This document shows, one piece after another, positions 1-14,106 of a stretch of DNA of 64,000 bases. Location of the stretch: contig JAIVFH010000105.1 in assembly GCA_025765595.1 (NCBI GenBank), positions 1 through 64,000 of the forward strand, written 5' to 3'. Source of the DNA: Obelidium mucronatum (lineage: Eukaryota; Chytridiomycota; Chytridiomycetes; Chytridiales; Chytriomycetaceae). Under the pieces are notes generated by a model. The model had not been told where the DNA came from, did no database searches, and saw only the letters and a program-made list of their open reading frames with translations. Made by a program: the position numbers and the translations under genes. Every line of letters begins with the position of its first letter. The first letter of the stretch is position 1.

Positions 1-45
1 AAAGAAAAAGCAGGGTGTGAGTAATCAACTTCGACGATTGGACAG

Positions 46-2622
46 ATCAGTTGGCTAGCAGGATCACACCTTTCTCAGACTCTATTTTCTTGTGTTTTGG
101 TTCATGAGCCGCATGCTTGCCAATCCAAAATTCTGAAGGCATTGATAATTGCTAAACTGAAAATTGCATCACGAATCAAAGGAATTATAGAGCATGTGCG
201 AGTGGTGGAGGTATATTGGCTTTTGTGTGTGTGTATTTAACGAAATGGTATTGATCCTGTTTTATCGATATCTGTTTGGCTATGAAGGACGATGAGTTTT
301 TTGGGTTTCTACCATATGGATTCTCTCTTGCAGAAGAAGTTGCTGATTCAGAAGCCGTCGACACACTGCAAACTATTGAAGGCAATTTGATGGTCGACCT
401 GAAGGCCATAAAACAGAAACTTGAAGGCTCAGAAGGGCTTGTTCCGGAGGACTTATCTGAAGGTGTAGTTTGGCTTATTTAGGATTTTTCACAGCCGAAC
501 ATTAACACTTCCAAGACACCGAGAAGCTGATATTTCCGGAGACATGTACGGCAGATGTTCAGCGTATTCAATATTTAGAGGCTGTTATCCATCGTATCCA
601 GTTTTATCGTGCTTTGCTTGCGTCTTTAAACTATACATCGAAAAGAAATCTTGGCAACGCAAAACGAACGTTGACAACATGTCTAACATTAATTGATCTA
701 TGCAAGTTGCGAATTCCACTTGTCAAAGATATGAAAGGTACTTGTTTGCACCCCTTTTCCCCAACGAACCTATCTTAATTCTGAATTTTATTGTCAATAA
801 GTCGCGTTCGACACGGAAGTAAACCGAAAGCTTATGCACGACTCTCCACCACGGGCGGTAGCCGAACCAGAAAGCATTGAAGCCGCCTACAACGAAATCC
901 AAAAAATCCTGACCCAATTACTTGAAATCGTCAGTCTCCCAGCCGGAGGTCTCACTCTTGATGATAGTCTCTCGTTTATTTCGTATTTTTGCCGCGCCCC
1001 AACTTCTGCTCCATTGCACAGCTTGGTTCGGTCCGTTTTAGTCCTCCACTTTACGCATGGCCAAAAACTGCATGGTCGTACTCCATATCCAACTGCCCTG
1101 ATCCAAACCATCACGAATGCGTACCCTCCGGCATCGTCCTTGTTTACATCGACCGATGCCTTCATCAAAGAGAATGTGAATGAATTTGTAAAGATGATGG
1201 CGACTTCTTTAGAGCCAAATGTGGTTGGAGGTGGAGTAATTGAACGTCTCTTGATTGTCGCGGGTGGATTTAATCGGGCTCTTGGGAGGCGAAATTTGGG
1301 AAAACTCGCCCGTGATTTGGAATCCATCCAAGGCGTGGTATGATGCGATATTCTCTTTCCATTAAACAACTCATTGACCGATTCTCTCTTCTCGCTGATT
1401 AGACGGAAGGCATTGATGGTGGAATTCATGAACACTTGGCAAAGGGAGGTTTATTCACTCCAGCAAAACCATTGGTAAAAACAATCTACAGCTATAAAAA
1501 AAAAAAGGAAGACGGAGAGTCTAACCATATCACCCTCTTTTTGTGTGCCCCCCCCCCAAAAAAAAAGGTGGAGTCATATTACCTGTCATCGTGGACCTAC
1601 GAAATGAAGTTTTCGATTCTCGAAGACTATTTGATGATGGGTTTTGAACTGGATTTATACAGCGAATTTGAATACCCCTCTGTATTTTGGTGGGTTGCAT
1701 ATGCTTTCTTGTTTATCTATCTAGCCACAATCCAATAAATACTAATATTTGGTTGAGTACAGGTACATGGACCATATCTTTGAAATGCACATTGGCCACT
1801 TGAATCGAATGAAAACTGTAATGAACCGCACAAACCCGAGTATTCTGGAACTTCTTTGGCAGTTCCAACAACAAGCAGACTTGGGTAATACCAGTGGGGG
1901 TGGTGCTGCCGCCAAAAAAAGTCCAAAAGGTTCCAAGAAGGGGGGATCTCAATCATCCATGAAACCCCTCTCTCTGGACTCGTTTGTGACCAAAGCGCTT
2001 AGCACAGTAAACACGCGAGATTTGCGAGAAGCCTTGCTTGTTTGTAAGCAGCTTATTGGACGCGGAAATATGCTGGTGTGTTCTCCAAATTGTTTACGGA
2101 TGGGTATTTTTTTTTTACCCCTCTCAATGGTTCCACCGTCCAAAAAAAAAAACCAAAAAAAAAAACCAAAAAACGCAGTTTTCTTTCGCGCTCCAAAAGG
2201 ATGGATTCCTAACCCACCCACCCTTCGACTTTTACTCACACGAACTCTCCTACAACCAACGTTTCAAACTATTCCTGAGTAAAAACAACAACAACAACGC
2301 CTACAACATGGCAAGTCCAGTACCCCAATCGTTTCAAGACTTTAAATATGCTGAAGCGCAATTTTTGGAGTTGACGTCGTTGGACCTGATTCAACGGTCT
2401 TTTCTGTTTTTCGAGGAAGCCAAGCAAGTGTTGGAGTTTTTGGGTGTCCTTTTTGGGACGTGTTGAGGCTCAGGCTGTTACTTTGAAGGCGCAACAGATG
2501 GTAACGATATTCATTCTAATTATTTTTTTTTGACATCATTTTTTACCCTTCTACAAAAGGAAATAACCCAACTCGTAACTGCATGCACAAGGAATATCAC
2601 TTCTCTATCGAAAATCAATTCC

Positions 2623-2660
<38 letters not shown>

Positions 2661-2805
2661 CCCAACGTCTAAAAAGTCTCCTATTGTCCTCACACGTGAA
2701 ACCTGGAAAGAAGCTGGATTTGTTCCCGCGTCTGGTAAAGTCAAGCATGCGAAATGCTTCTTGTGGGATTTAAATCCATGGATTTGCGTCTTCAATATTG
2801 AGTGA
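46..2805 (+). CDS. NAA35: NatC N-acetyltransferase auxiliary subunit NAA35/Mak10 (5' end missing)
   Basis: Auxiliary, ribosome-anchoring subunit of NatC, which acetylates nascent protein N-termini starting Met-hydrophobic. The window opens inside the gene. The first visible exon (from about 46, after an AG) carries the family block L-S-Q-T-L-F-S-C-V-L-V-H-E. The next starts near 288 with D-D-E-F-F-G-F and G-F-S-L-A-E-E-V. Later exons give the most diagnostic block, SSWTYEMKFSILEDYLMMGF followed by E-L-D-L-Y (about 1590-1689). A clean intron at 1690-1762 joins F-W to Y-M-D-H-I-F. The last exon has a 12-Ala run and ends at 2805. At least six short introns are needed. Near 2441-2455 the reading frame must move +1 (codons GTC CTT TTT) to stay open from E-F-L-G into G-R-V-E-A-Q; this is an extra base, an assembly error or a frameshift. 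Family assignment is strong, exon edges are approximate. Confidence 0.85.
2623..2658 (+). repeat. (GCA)12 microsatellite coding for 12 Ala
   Basis: A pure run of twelve GCA triplets inside the last NAA35 exon, coding for alanine. A length-variable linker is the likely role. Confidence 0.95.
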
Positions 2806-3668
2806 GGCTTGAATAAAAAAAATTGACTTGACAGGAATAGAACTTGATTCAATTTTTTTTTTTATTCAGTACCCAAAAACAACCCAATTTTCCAAAGGAA
2901 AAAAAACAAAAAACAAACAACAACGAAAAAAAAAACGTGCGCTTTCATAACCAGAGATATATGAGTTCATGCAAAACCCCTCGCCGTCCCAAAATCACAA
3001 CAACAAACTTCCCCTCCCACCAAAAACCAACAAAATATATGCCTTTGCTTTTTTAAACATCTTCCAACGTTAATTCCCCACCCCCTCTTGGCTGAAAGAA
3101 AAAAAAACGACAATAACCCCAACAACTTTTTCCTCTGACGACAAGATTCCTTTCCCTTCTCAATGCAGCCCAACAACCTCCCTTACTGCCAAAAATAACA
3201 ACAATCTGGTATAATAAGTGTAAACCAAAAGCCCTCCAAACCTATATCCATCCAGAGAAAAAACCCCCAAACTCCCACCATAGCATTACAATTAACAAGA
3301 GGAGGGGTTATGACTATAGAACAAGAGAGAGAACTTAAAAAAAGGGACCACCCCAAATTATACAAAAAAAAAAACGAACGGAAAAAAAATTGGCTGCAAG
3401 ACAAGGAACCATCATCAAAAAAAAAGACAAAAAACAAACGAGGGTTGGAACGGAAGACAATCAACGAAAAAACAAAGCATACATAAAACACTAATGCACA
3501 AGCTCATATAAATATAACAAAAATACAAAAACGCGCGTTTTGAGTAGTGGAAAAGGGGTAAAGCAAAACATTTGGGTAACAAATAAAAAAGACAGCGAAA
3601 GAAAAAGAAGGTAACAAGTGGAAACAAAAAGTAAACTAGGCGATTTTCCCAAACAAGGGGAAAATCAC
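2806..3668. other. Convergent 3' flanks of NAA35 and DED1, no gene seen
   Basis: About 860 bp between two convergent stop codons. It is strongly strand-skewed: the plus strand is A/C-rich with many A runs and little T, so it is T/G-rich in the sense of the minus-strand DED1 transcript. Long open frames here are low-complexity and have no homology I recognise. It most likely holds the 3' UTRs and poly(A) sites of both genes. Confidence 0.6.
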
Positions 3669-6401
<2,733 letters not shown>

Positions 6402-6472
6402 TTCGTAAAGGAAGAAAAAAAAGAAATTGTGGTGTAAAAAAAGAAACTGATCCACACCCACTTCAACAGTAA
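6402..6472. promoter_or_regulatory. 71-bp divergent promoter region DED1 / F-box gene
   Basis: Only 71 bp separate the DED1 start codon (minus) from the ATG of the F-box gene (plus), so the two share their upstream region. The stretch is A-rich. No specific element can be named. Confidence 0.5.
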
Positions 6473-7976
6473 ATGGCAATGATTGGTTCAAAGAGACAGC
6501 GTCAGAATAGCGAAAGTGAAAGCTTCAATTCTCAGACTCAGACTCAGTCTCAAACTGCTGGCGCACATACCTTGTCGCTCGAACTGCTTCTTCGTGTCAT
6601 GCAGTTCTTGCCAACAGAGACCAAGAAGACATGTGCGCTCGTGTGTTCAACGTGGCTTTCAGCTTCTCGCGTAGAAACGTGGAGCAATGTGTCAGTGTCC
6701 CGCCTATCTGTCCTCGTTTCTCAGTTCAAATTGGAGTCAATTCACTTGGCAGAGTCTCGCACAAGGAACATCAAACGCCTCAATCTATCAAACTCGTCAA
6801 AGGACTTGAATGCTCTGTTTTCAGTTGGATCTTTTCTGCTACTCAATTTAACCAGAAACATAAACCACTTGAATATTTTGCTTGGATCCCCTTCAACCGC
6901 AAAAGACACTGTATCGAACAGCAGCAACAACACACAAATTTCCCAATCTGCGAATTCATCATCTTCCAATAACGCTCGATTCCTTGATCCAGATCAACTC
7001 ATTTCCATTCTCACCGCTCTAGCTCCAACTACTCCCAAATCCCTCAACACACTATCTCTGCGCGGTGGAAAAGCGCTTTCAAACTCTCGCCTCTCACAGA
7101 TCCTCAGCTCATTCGCCCCTTCTATTTCTACCCTCAAACTTACATGCCCTTCTGTCTCAACAGACTCACTCATTTCCTCACTCTCATGTCTATCCTCTCT
7201 TTCCACATTAACTCTCAACGGAGGCACATCTATTTCTTCATCTCTCATCAACCATCTCGCTTCTTCATCCAATTTCCCGCAGCTCAAGTCTTGCAATCTG
7301 TTTCCCAACCAGCCAATCCATCCCTCCGTGTTTCTGGAGTTGCCACAAAATGATTCCTTTGTTTCATTGGAAAGCCTCGCGTTCGATGCCGATCCTGACC
7401 TCAATCTCCTTGATTCCTGGAATGATTCGGTGAAGGCACTTTCTTCCTCGTTGGCTCAAAGTAAGGGGGGAGCAGAAACCGTAGTTCTTTATTTGCAATT
7501 TACTTTTTTTTTTTTTCTTTTTTCTTTATAACTGTCATCAAACATTTTATTTAGGTCGTAAACTACAAGAACTCGCCATCGCCGGAGACGGCATTATAAC
7601 ATCCACTTCATTCCTGGCTCTCACTGCCGCATTAGGTCCAACACTCAAAAAACTTTGCTTGAATCAGTTTGATTCTGTAAGCATGGACGCGTCTCTGTTT
7701 CTCCAAGGAATGCGATTGCTTAAACAGATTCAAGTTGTGGAAGTCGGTTTCAGTAATACTGTTGGTGCCGCCGCACCAGCAACAACAACAACAAGAACGG
7801 CGACAGCAAGGAAATCCATAACTCCTGTGATGGGTGTTGCTTTAGCGAAAAGCTGTAAAACTTTAAGAAAGTTGGTGATTCATCGGGAAGGGGAGGATGT
7901 GAGCGGTAATGCTGGGAACAATATGGGGGAAATGGTGATGGAGGTTTATCGCGAAGTTATGCGGGAGTTTTGTTAG
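6473..7976 (+). CDS. F-box protein with leucine-rich C-terminal region
   Basis: Probable substrate-recognition subunit of an SCF ubiquitin ligase. Exons 6473-7460 and 7555-7976 join in frame (GCTCAA-A|GT) to give 469 aa. The F-box lies at about residues 33-75 (S-L-E-L-L-L-R-V-M-Q-F-L-P then C-A-L-V-C-S-T-W). Irregular leucine-rich repeats follow, with spaced L-x-x-L and L-T-L-N motifs, and a Ser-rich stretch near residues 140-165. The substrate is unknown. The start is the first ATG of the frame. The second half of this gene (from about 6897) is duplicated at 13054-14106. Its stop lies three bases before the open frame of a 5'-truncated chitinase. Confidence 0.75.
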
Positions 7977-7978
7977 AT

Positions 7979-9253
7979 TTAAAAAAAAAAGCACAAATCA
8001 CATATGTGGATCAACTCTCAAAATTTCCAACGGCGGCGCAATTGGCAGTTCCCGGATTCGCAGTCCAAAACGACTACAATATTGTGAATATGGCGTTTTG
8101 GTTGGACAAGGGTCCCGCAGATGCCGCTCTTTCCTGGACCAGACTCGAGCCCAAAATAAGACAGTCGTACCTTGACGCGTTTCACAGTTCGGGAAAGAGA
8201 GTTCTTGTCAGGTGGAGTGCTAGCAAAAGAGTTGTTTTGGAAGTTAAACCCACACCCAAATCACTAGTGCTTTCGGAGAAACAGACCACCCAACAATGAA
8301 TGACGTAGACCCCGTAGAATGCGCACAAAGACTCGCAGAATTTGTCATAGAATATGGATTCGATGGTGCTGACATTGATTATGAAGACAACCGCGCGATG
8401 CATCTGGGAAAAGCAGAAGACTGGGTCATTTCCATTATGAAAACATTGAGACTGCATTTACCAAGCCCGCAGTTCATAATCTCACATGCCCCACAACCGC
8501 CCATGTTCACTAAAAACAAGGAGTTTTACCCAAAGGGCGGATACACCACCATCCACAAGAACGTCGGACACTTGATTGATTTTTACAACGTTCAGTTTTA
8601 TAATCAAGGCGCAACCACGAAATGTAATACTTGTGCTTACGGCTCGCTTTCCCTTTTAACTCTGTTAAAAAATTTAGATGAAACCTGTCAGACGTTACTC
8701 TTTGATTCTGGAACACACACCCCTGGAACAGCGCTATTCCAAATTGCTGAAATGGGGGTCCCTCTTGAGAAACTTGTCGTTGGGAAACCAATGCATCCTA
8801 ACGGAACGACTAGCTCTGGATATATGGATTCTCGGTATTTGGCGACATGTATCGAGCAAGCGAAAAAATATGGTTGGGCTGCTGGGATTATGGGTGAGCT
8901 TGTTATTTATTATCTTTTTCTTTTTCCAAAATCGAATACGTCCATAACTTGCCAAAAAAAAAGGATGGAACTTTGAATTGGATCCACAAGGGGAATGGAT
9001 CAAGGTTGCAGCAAGCAGCCTCCGAAACTCACGACTTGTCCCGATTAAGAATACCACCACAGTGACGCAAGCGAGCACGGCGCGCGTAGAACCAACAGCA
9101 AAAGTTTCAGAGGGAAGTGGAAATGGAAATGGAAATGTTGAAACTTATTTAGACCCCTTATACGGACTTCTCATACTCTCACACGGTCATACACACACAT
9201 CGTTATTCCAACCAATAGTCCTGTTTTTAAGTTTCCTTTTCGCTTTTTATTAA
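7979..9253 (+). CDS. GH18 chitinase-like protein, 5' end missing
   Basis: Glycoside hydrolase family 18, normally cleaving chitin in the fungal wall. Exons about 7979-8211, 8268-8623, 8678-8893 and 8964-9253 join in frame. The catalytic motif DxxDxDxE is intact as DGADIDYE. The preceding strand is G-K-R-V-L-V-S-A-F-G, and D-F-Y-N-V-Q-F-Y-N-Q is the usual later motif. The C-terminus ends in a hydrophobic tail (L-F-Q-P-I-V-L-F-L-S-F-L-F-A-F-Y) after a Ser/Gly/Asn-rich linker, which suggests a GPI signal. The frame opens inside the first barrel strand (Y-V-D-Q-L-S-K-F-P-T) with no ATG or signal peptide. Upstream is directly the F-box stop and an A run. I read this as a gene whose 5' part was removed or displaced; it could instead start at an exon I cannot place. 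Confidence 0.75.
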
Positions 9254-9356
9254 CTGCAGGCAGTATTATGGGTCTATATTTTCTCACTACACTTTTTTTT
9301 GTGTGATTAAATATTATTATCTGTAATTATCATTGACGGAAAGAATTTAAATAGAA

Positions 9357-11922
9357 ATGCCAACAACACCATTCCTGCGCCGTTTCTTTGCAACCGCCCC
9401 AAAGCCAAAGCCATCAGCGGCGAAACTCGCCGCCAGACTTCGCAAGGAAACTTCTGCGCCAATCGCAAAAGCAAAAGCGGCGCTGACAGAATCAAACTTT
9501 GACTTTGAAAAAGCGCTTGTTTCTTTAAAGAAAAGTGCACAGAAAACAAGCGAAAAGGTGGCAAATCGAACCACGAAGGAGAGTTTGAAGGCTCTTTCCA
9601 ATGCAGGGAGTGTTGGATCGCTTGCTTTCGGCCGCACTGTGTGGTACTATCTGACTGATGAAGAAGGAGAGGCGTACCAGGGAGTTGATGCAGACACCGT
9701 CTCTATCGGTCCTGAAGCGAGTGTGGTTCACTTGAGAGACGCTGTTTGGGGGAAGAACAGGGAGGGGTTGTTGCAGGGGGTCTCAGGTGCGCAATTGAAG
9801 GTCTATTCAAACAAGGAAGACATCGGAGACCAAACAAAAGTACTGGAGGCTGATGCTCCATTGAAGGGGATGGGCGAAGGGATGGCTACGTCGCTCCTGG
9901 TGGTTGTTCCAGGTGGGTGTTTGTTTGGATTGAAGCTTAGCAGCTTTTATTATTAATCCTGCCGCCTTTGCAGACTCACCCGCCTCCAAGAAACAGCGCA
10001 TAGAGAAGCCAACGTGGAAGGACGAAGTGCCTCAGGTCCATTCTCTTGAGGACGGTTCACTGCATTTTGTCAATCGAACGGACGCTATCAACCAACTTCA
10101 AACAATCCATCGGTTCAAATTTAGCCGGGCTGTTTGGAGGAGTGGGGCGGAATGGATTATTCCCATTGCTGACAATGTGATTGGTTTGGGCAAGTCTGCC
10201 TTTGGAACGCACTATATACACAAATCGAGGGAAACGTGGCCCAATGTTGCAGCGAGAGATGAGTTTCAGAAAACTCTCTGTGGCTGTCACACTGTCGCGA
10301 TCGAGTTTCACAGTGGAGCCTTGTTGGCAGACTCGTTTGATGCTGTGATGATCAAGCTCTTGTGTGAGGCTTTGAAGGACAAGTTCGATACCCCCCCAGC
10401 TGTTCTTTCAATGCCCCCAAAAACCGCCCGTGACCTCTTGAAAGATTTGACTGATATCTGCGGTCCTGTGTTCATTGTGCTGGATGAAATTGGAAGAGCT
10501 TTCGAATCTAACAAGCTTAACGACTTTCAACAGCGCGACGAGTTTCTCCGGTTCAGTGCAGATATTCTGAACCAATGGCTTCCTTTGAAAAATGTGTTTT
10601 TTGTGGTTCTCGGTCGTGCGTCATATCTCAACTACGTCGGCTTGCGACCTTTGGATGTAAACATCAAAACCAGCAGATTCAACTTCGAGCGTTTAAATAT
10701 CCACCTTCTTCGCCCAAAGGCGATCGGAGAGATCATGGAAAGGACATTAATTTCATCTGCCGGAACTGATACAATATCAACACGTCTTGGTCTTACACCG
10801 GAACTGTCCCAAGTTGTTGCCAATCGTTTATTTCTGCAGACAAATGGCCACCCTCGCTCACTTCTTTCCGCTTTCAGAAAGTGCGAATCTTCTAATGAAA
10901 TCCTCCAATTCAATGATCCTCCCGAAATGCCAGATTGGAAGCAATTCTACGATAAACTTGCTTTGAACAATTTCAAAGGCGAAGTACTTTGGCTCCTGAA
11001 CAAGGCGGAATCTGGGACCCCAGTGAATCTCAGAGAAGTGATTAAGGATGCTGGCGGTAGAAATCTCACCCGTGATAACATTGCAACCAATTCATTCTTT
11101 GTCTGGGATGGAACTATTGAAAAAGCAAGATTGTTTGTACATCCTATCGTGAAAGCATATTTGGAGAGCTATGTATTGCCATTCAGAGAATACATTCAGC
11201 ATGTTGGTAATATCACTCGAGTGTCTGTCGATTACGCGAATGTCTTTGAGTGGATGTTCCTGAAACGGTTTCAAGAAATGTTCAGTCATCCGCAGAGTCC
11301 AAGCCTTGTTCTTCCAAAGTTCTTCAACAACACAAACTTTGGAACTTATCAATCCGTGATTTTCTCTTCATTTGTCCGCCCAATGCCGAGAATCACAAAA
11401 GTAGGCTCATTGACTGTGGACATTAACTCAAGCACTGCTCATCCGGACTGTTGGCCTCAGTTGCTTGAGGAAATCATGCCTGGTCCGATTTGTCTCAAGC
11501 CATTGCCAAAGTCTTCTTCATCTGATGCCATTTTGATTGGTTCGGCAACTGACAAGTCAGATTCAATAGTCCTCACCATAGGGCTTGCTGTGAAGAATTA
11601 CGTCCGTAAAGCATTCTCGTGGGCCGATCTCTCGCAGGAATGTCGACTTTTCAACCGAATGTTTCATGGGACTCCTCGTAAAGGACATCGCAGGGTATTG
11701 TTCATCTGCTGTACCCATTACGACAGCAAGGTAATGGCCGAATTTAATGAGGGTGGTTCCTTTGTCTACCACAGTGATGATCATCCAAACATTGATGAAA
11801 TTATACTGCTCAACTTGAACAACAAGAATCTCCGGCAAGAATTCTTTGGAGTGGGAGTTGGAAGTGAATTATCTGGATTTCTGGAGAATGTTGTTGAAAA
11901 GGCCGAAGTGGAGTACCAATAG
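9357..11922 (+). CDS. Chimera: mitochondrial EF-Ts N-terminus fused to a Crinkler-type (CRN) NTPase protein
   Basis: Exons 9357-9912 and 9974-11922 join as CCA-G|AC and give 834 aa. Residues 1-85 look like mitochondrial EF-Ts: an Arg-rich presequence (F-L-R-R-F-F-A-T-A), then the UBA-like helix pair with L-R-K-E-T-S-A-P and A-K-A-A-L-T-E-S. Without a stop or splice site the frame enters a ubiquitin-like Crinkler header (about 88-185: V-W-Y-Y-L, H-L-R-D-A-V-W, L-L-V-V-V-P). An NLS-like patch SKKQRIEK follows. The Crinkler P-loop NTPase domain has IPIADNVIGLGKS (Walker A) and V-F-I-V-L-D-E (Walker B). The last 300 residues are unassigned and may be a nuclease-like effector domain. Crinklers are host-nucleus-directed or intergenomic-conflict proteins in oomycetes and chytrids. 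The rest of EF-Ts is absent nearby, so EF-Ts function from this locus is unlikely. The fusion is seen; its function is unknown. Confidence 0.8.
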
Positions 11923-12056
11923 GGGTGAAGTGAAGTAAATCTGAGTGATTGCTGTTATCTTCTTTTTGCGTTTGTTACTTGTTTTCTTTGAGGAAGATGA
12001 AGAAATGAAGAACCCAATTTGATCTAATTAAAAAAAAATCGAATATCCCTCAAACT
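11923..12056. other. Convergent intergenic gap
   Basis: 134 bp between the Crinkler stop and the stop of the minus-strand SCY1-like remnant. AT-rich; nothing recognised. Confidence 0.5.
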
Positions 12057-13053
12057 TTATAATTGATTCATCTTTTTGGCTGCAATCGCCGCCTTCTTTT
12101 GCTCCCTCAACAACGCGAGCTGCTCTCGCTTTCTTTGCTTCTCGGCTTCTCGATCTGCTAAACCCCCACCACCATTTACAGCAACATCCAATCCAGTGCC
12201 TGATCCAACATTTCCAAATGACGAAATCGAAGACGGGATTCCGCCAGCAAAAGAAGAAACGGGAGACAATGCTGCAATACTTCCATTGGATTTCAGAGGT
12301 TGAGAATCCCAATCATCATCCCACCCGGTACCACCAGTAGAAACTTTTTTTTTTTAGTGGTTTATTCCTCACTTTATTATTTAGATTAAAGTATGTCACT
12401 GTTGTATCCAACCTCGCCACAGAACGAAACCCTCCAGCCCTGTATAGGCGGCAATTTAATTTTTCAACTCCCTCCACTTTCATCCATAGTTCAGAAGTGC
12501 AGGTCTCCACTAGGGCCTAAACTACCACCAATCTTGGTTCCATCACAGATTTGAACTGGGATCCTGCAGCACATCGACCCCGGGTCTTAACCACCTGAGC
12601 CATTGATCCCCCCACCAGTAGAAACAACCGAGGCAGTCGCAACTTTTGGCTAAAAGAAAAAAAAGTACAGTCAACATTCAGGAAACTTGAAATTGAATCC
12701 AATACCCACTTTTGTTCCAATCTTCCACATTCACTGATTGCAATGCCTTTGGTTTCAATGACATTCCACCAACACTGCTACTACCACTTGAACTTATTGG
12801 TTTCATCACTGGTGGCAAACCACTACTACTTCCTGTTGTAGTTCCAAATCCAGGCTGAGAAGAGTTGGATGAAGCACCTCCCCCGAATGAGTTGCGACCA
12901 GGATCTTCACTCTTTCGAACAGCCATGGCGCCAGTGCCGCTATCAGTGCCTGTGGGACCAGCCGTTGAAGTTGTTGCCCTTGCAATTGTAGAAGAAAGTG
13001 CCCCAACGGCCCAACCTGCCCACCCATCTTGCCCAGCTGCTGCAGTCGCCACC
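12057..13053 (-). pseudogene. 3' remnant of an SCY1-like (SCYL/Cex1) pseudokinase gene
   Basis: Only the C-terminal tail of an SCY1-family protein survives (pseudokinase plus HEAT repeats, Golgi traffic or tRNA export). Visible features in order are G-W-A-G-W-A-V-G-A, Ser/Gly-rich low complexity, V-N-V-E-D-W-N-K, T-G-W-D-D-D-W-D, and a basic coiled tail (R-E-A-E-K-Q-R-K-R-E-Q) ending K-K-M-N-Q-L. The kinase and HEAT parts are missing: upstream (higher coordinates) the sequence changes abruptly near 13053 into the sense strand of the duplicated F-box gene. The remaining exon is interrupted by a SINE that puts stops between V-S-T-G-G and T-G-W-D-D. Family assignment rests on the WD/W-rich tail and basic C-terminus and is moderate; its pseudogene state is clear. 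Confidence 0.6.
12331..12625 (-). mobile_element. tRNA-derived SINE with 14-bp target-site duplication
   Basis: Read on the minus strand from 12611, the element starts with a tRNA-like head. It has an A-box-like TGGCTCAGGTGG and, about 45 nt on, a B-box-like GTTCAAATC. A tRNA-unrelated body of about 190 nt follows, then an A tail (T11 at 12345-12355 on the plus strand). It is flanked by identical 14-mers CCACCAGTAGAAAC at 12331-12344 and 12612-12625, the target-site duplication. Element length is about 267 bp. It sits in coding sequence of the SCY1-like remnant. A-tail plus duplication imply LINE-type reverse transcription in trans; no LINE is in the window. Confidence 0.85.
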
Positions 13054-14104
13054 GCGAAAGACACTGTATCGAACAGCAGCAACAACACACAACTTTCCCA
13101 ATCTGCGAATTCATCATCTTCCAATAACGCTCGATTCCTTGATCCAGATCAACTCATTTCCATTCTCACCGCTCTAGCTCCAACTACTCCCAAATCCCTC
13201 AACACACTATCTCTGCGCGGTGGAAAAGCGCTTTCAAACTCTTGCCTCTCACAAATCCTCAGCTCATTCGCCCGTTCTATTTCTACCCTCAAACTTACAT
13301 GCCCTTCTGTCTCAACAGACTCACTCATTTCCTCACTCTCATGTCTATCCTCTCTTTCCACATTAACTCTCAACGGAGGCACATCTATTTCTTCATCTCT
13401 CATCAACCATCTCGCTTCTTCATCCAATTTCCCGCAGCTCAAGTCTTGCAATCTGTTTCCCAACCAGCCAATCCATCCCTCCGTGTTTCTGGAGTTGCCA
13501 CAAAAAGATTCATTTGTTTCATTAGAAAGCCTCGCGTTCGATGCCAATCCTGACCTCAATCTCCTTGATTCCTGGAATGATTCGTTGAAGGCACTTTCTT
13601 CCTCGTTGGCTCAAAGTAAGGGGGGAGCAGAAATCGTAGTTCTTTATTTGCAATTTACTTTTTTTTTTTCTTTTTTCTTTTTATTTAGGTCGTAAACTAC
13701 AAGAACTCGCCATTGCCGGAGACGGCATTATAACATCCACTTCATTCCTGGCTCTCACTGCCGCATTAGGTCCAACACTACAAAAACTGTGCCTGAATCA
13801 GTTTGATTCTGTAAGCATGGACACGTCTCTGTTTCTGCAAGGAATGCGATTGCTTAAACAGATTCAAGTTGTGGAAGTCGGTTTCAGTGATACTGTTTGT
13901 GCCGCTGCACCAGTAACAACACGAATGGCGACAGCAAGGAAATCCGTAACTCCTGTGATGGGTGTTGCTCTAGCGAAAAGCTGTAAAACTTTAAGAAAGT
14001 TGGTGATTCATCGGGAAGGAGAGGATGCAAGCGGTAATGCTGGGAACAATATGGGGGAAATGGTGATGGAGGTTTATCGCGAGGTTATGCGGGAGTTTTG
14101 TTAG

Positions 14105-14106
<2 letters not shown>
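13054..14106 (+). pseudogene. 5'-truncated duplicate of the F-box gene, with A32 tail
   Basis: Near-identical copy of 6897-7976: the same reading frame, the same stop, and the same intron position with a shorter intron. It begins inside the Ser-rich stretch, so the F-box is missing. Differences are scattered substitutions and a small deletion in the A/T-rich part (A-T-T-T-T-R-T versus T-T-R-M). Right after the stop comes ATT and 32 consecutive A (14108-14139). In front of it the antisense SCY1-like tail stays open in this frame, so a chimeric reading frame exists from 12865, but nothing suggests it is a real gene. Intron retention argues against an ordinary spliced retrocopy. Confidence 0.8.

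Noticed and set aside
9606..11922. Restriction-endonuclease or kinase label for the Crinkler C-terminus
   Set aside because: No catalytic PD-(D/E)xK or kinase motif could be placed with confidence.
12865..13695. A 276-codon open frame joining antisense SCY1-like tail to the F-box copy
   Set aside because: The first third is the reverse complement of the SCY1-like coding tail. The frame is open by chance, and no start context or domain supports a real fusion gene.
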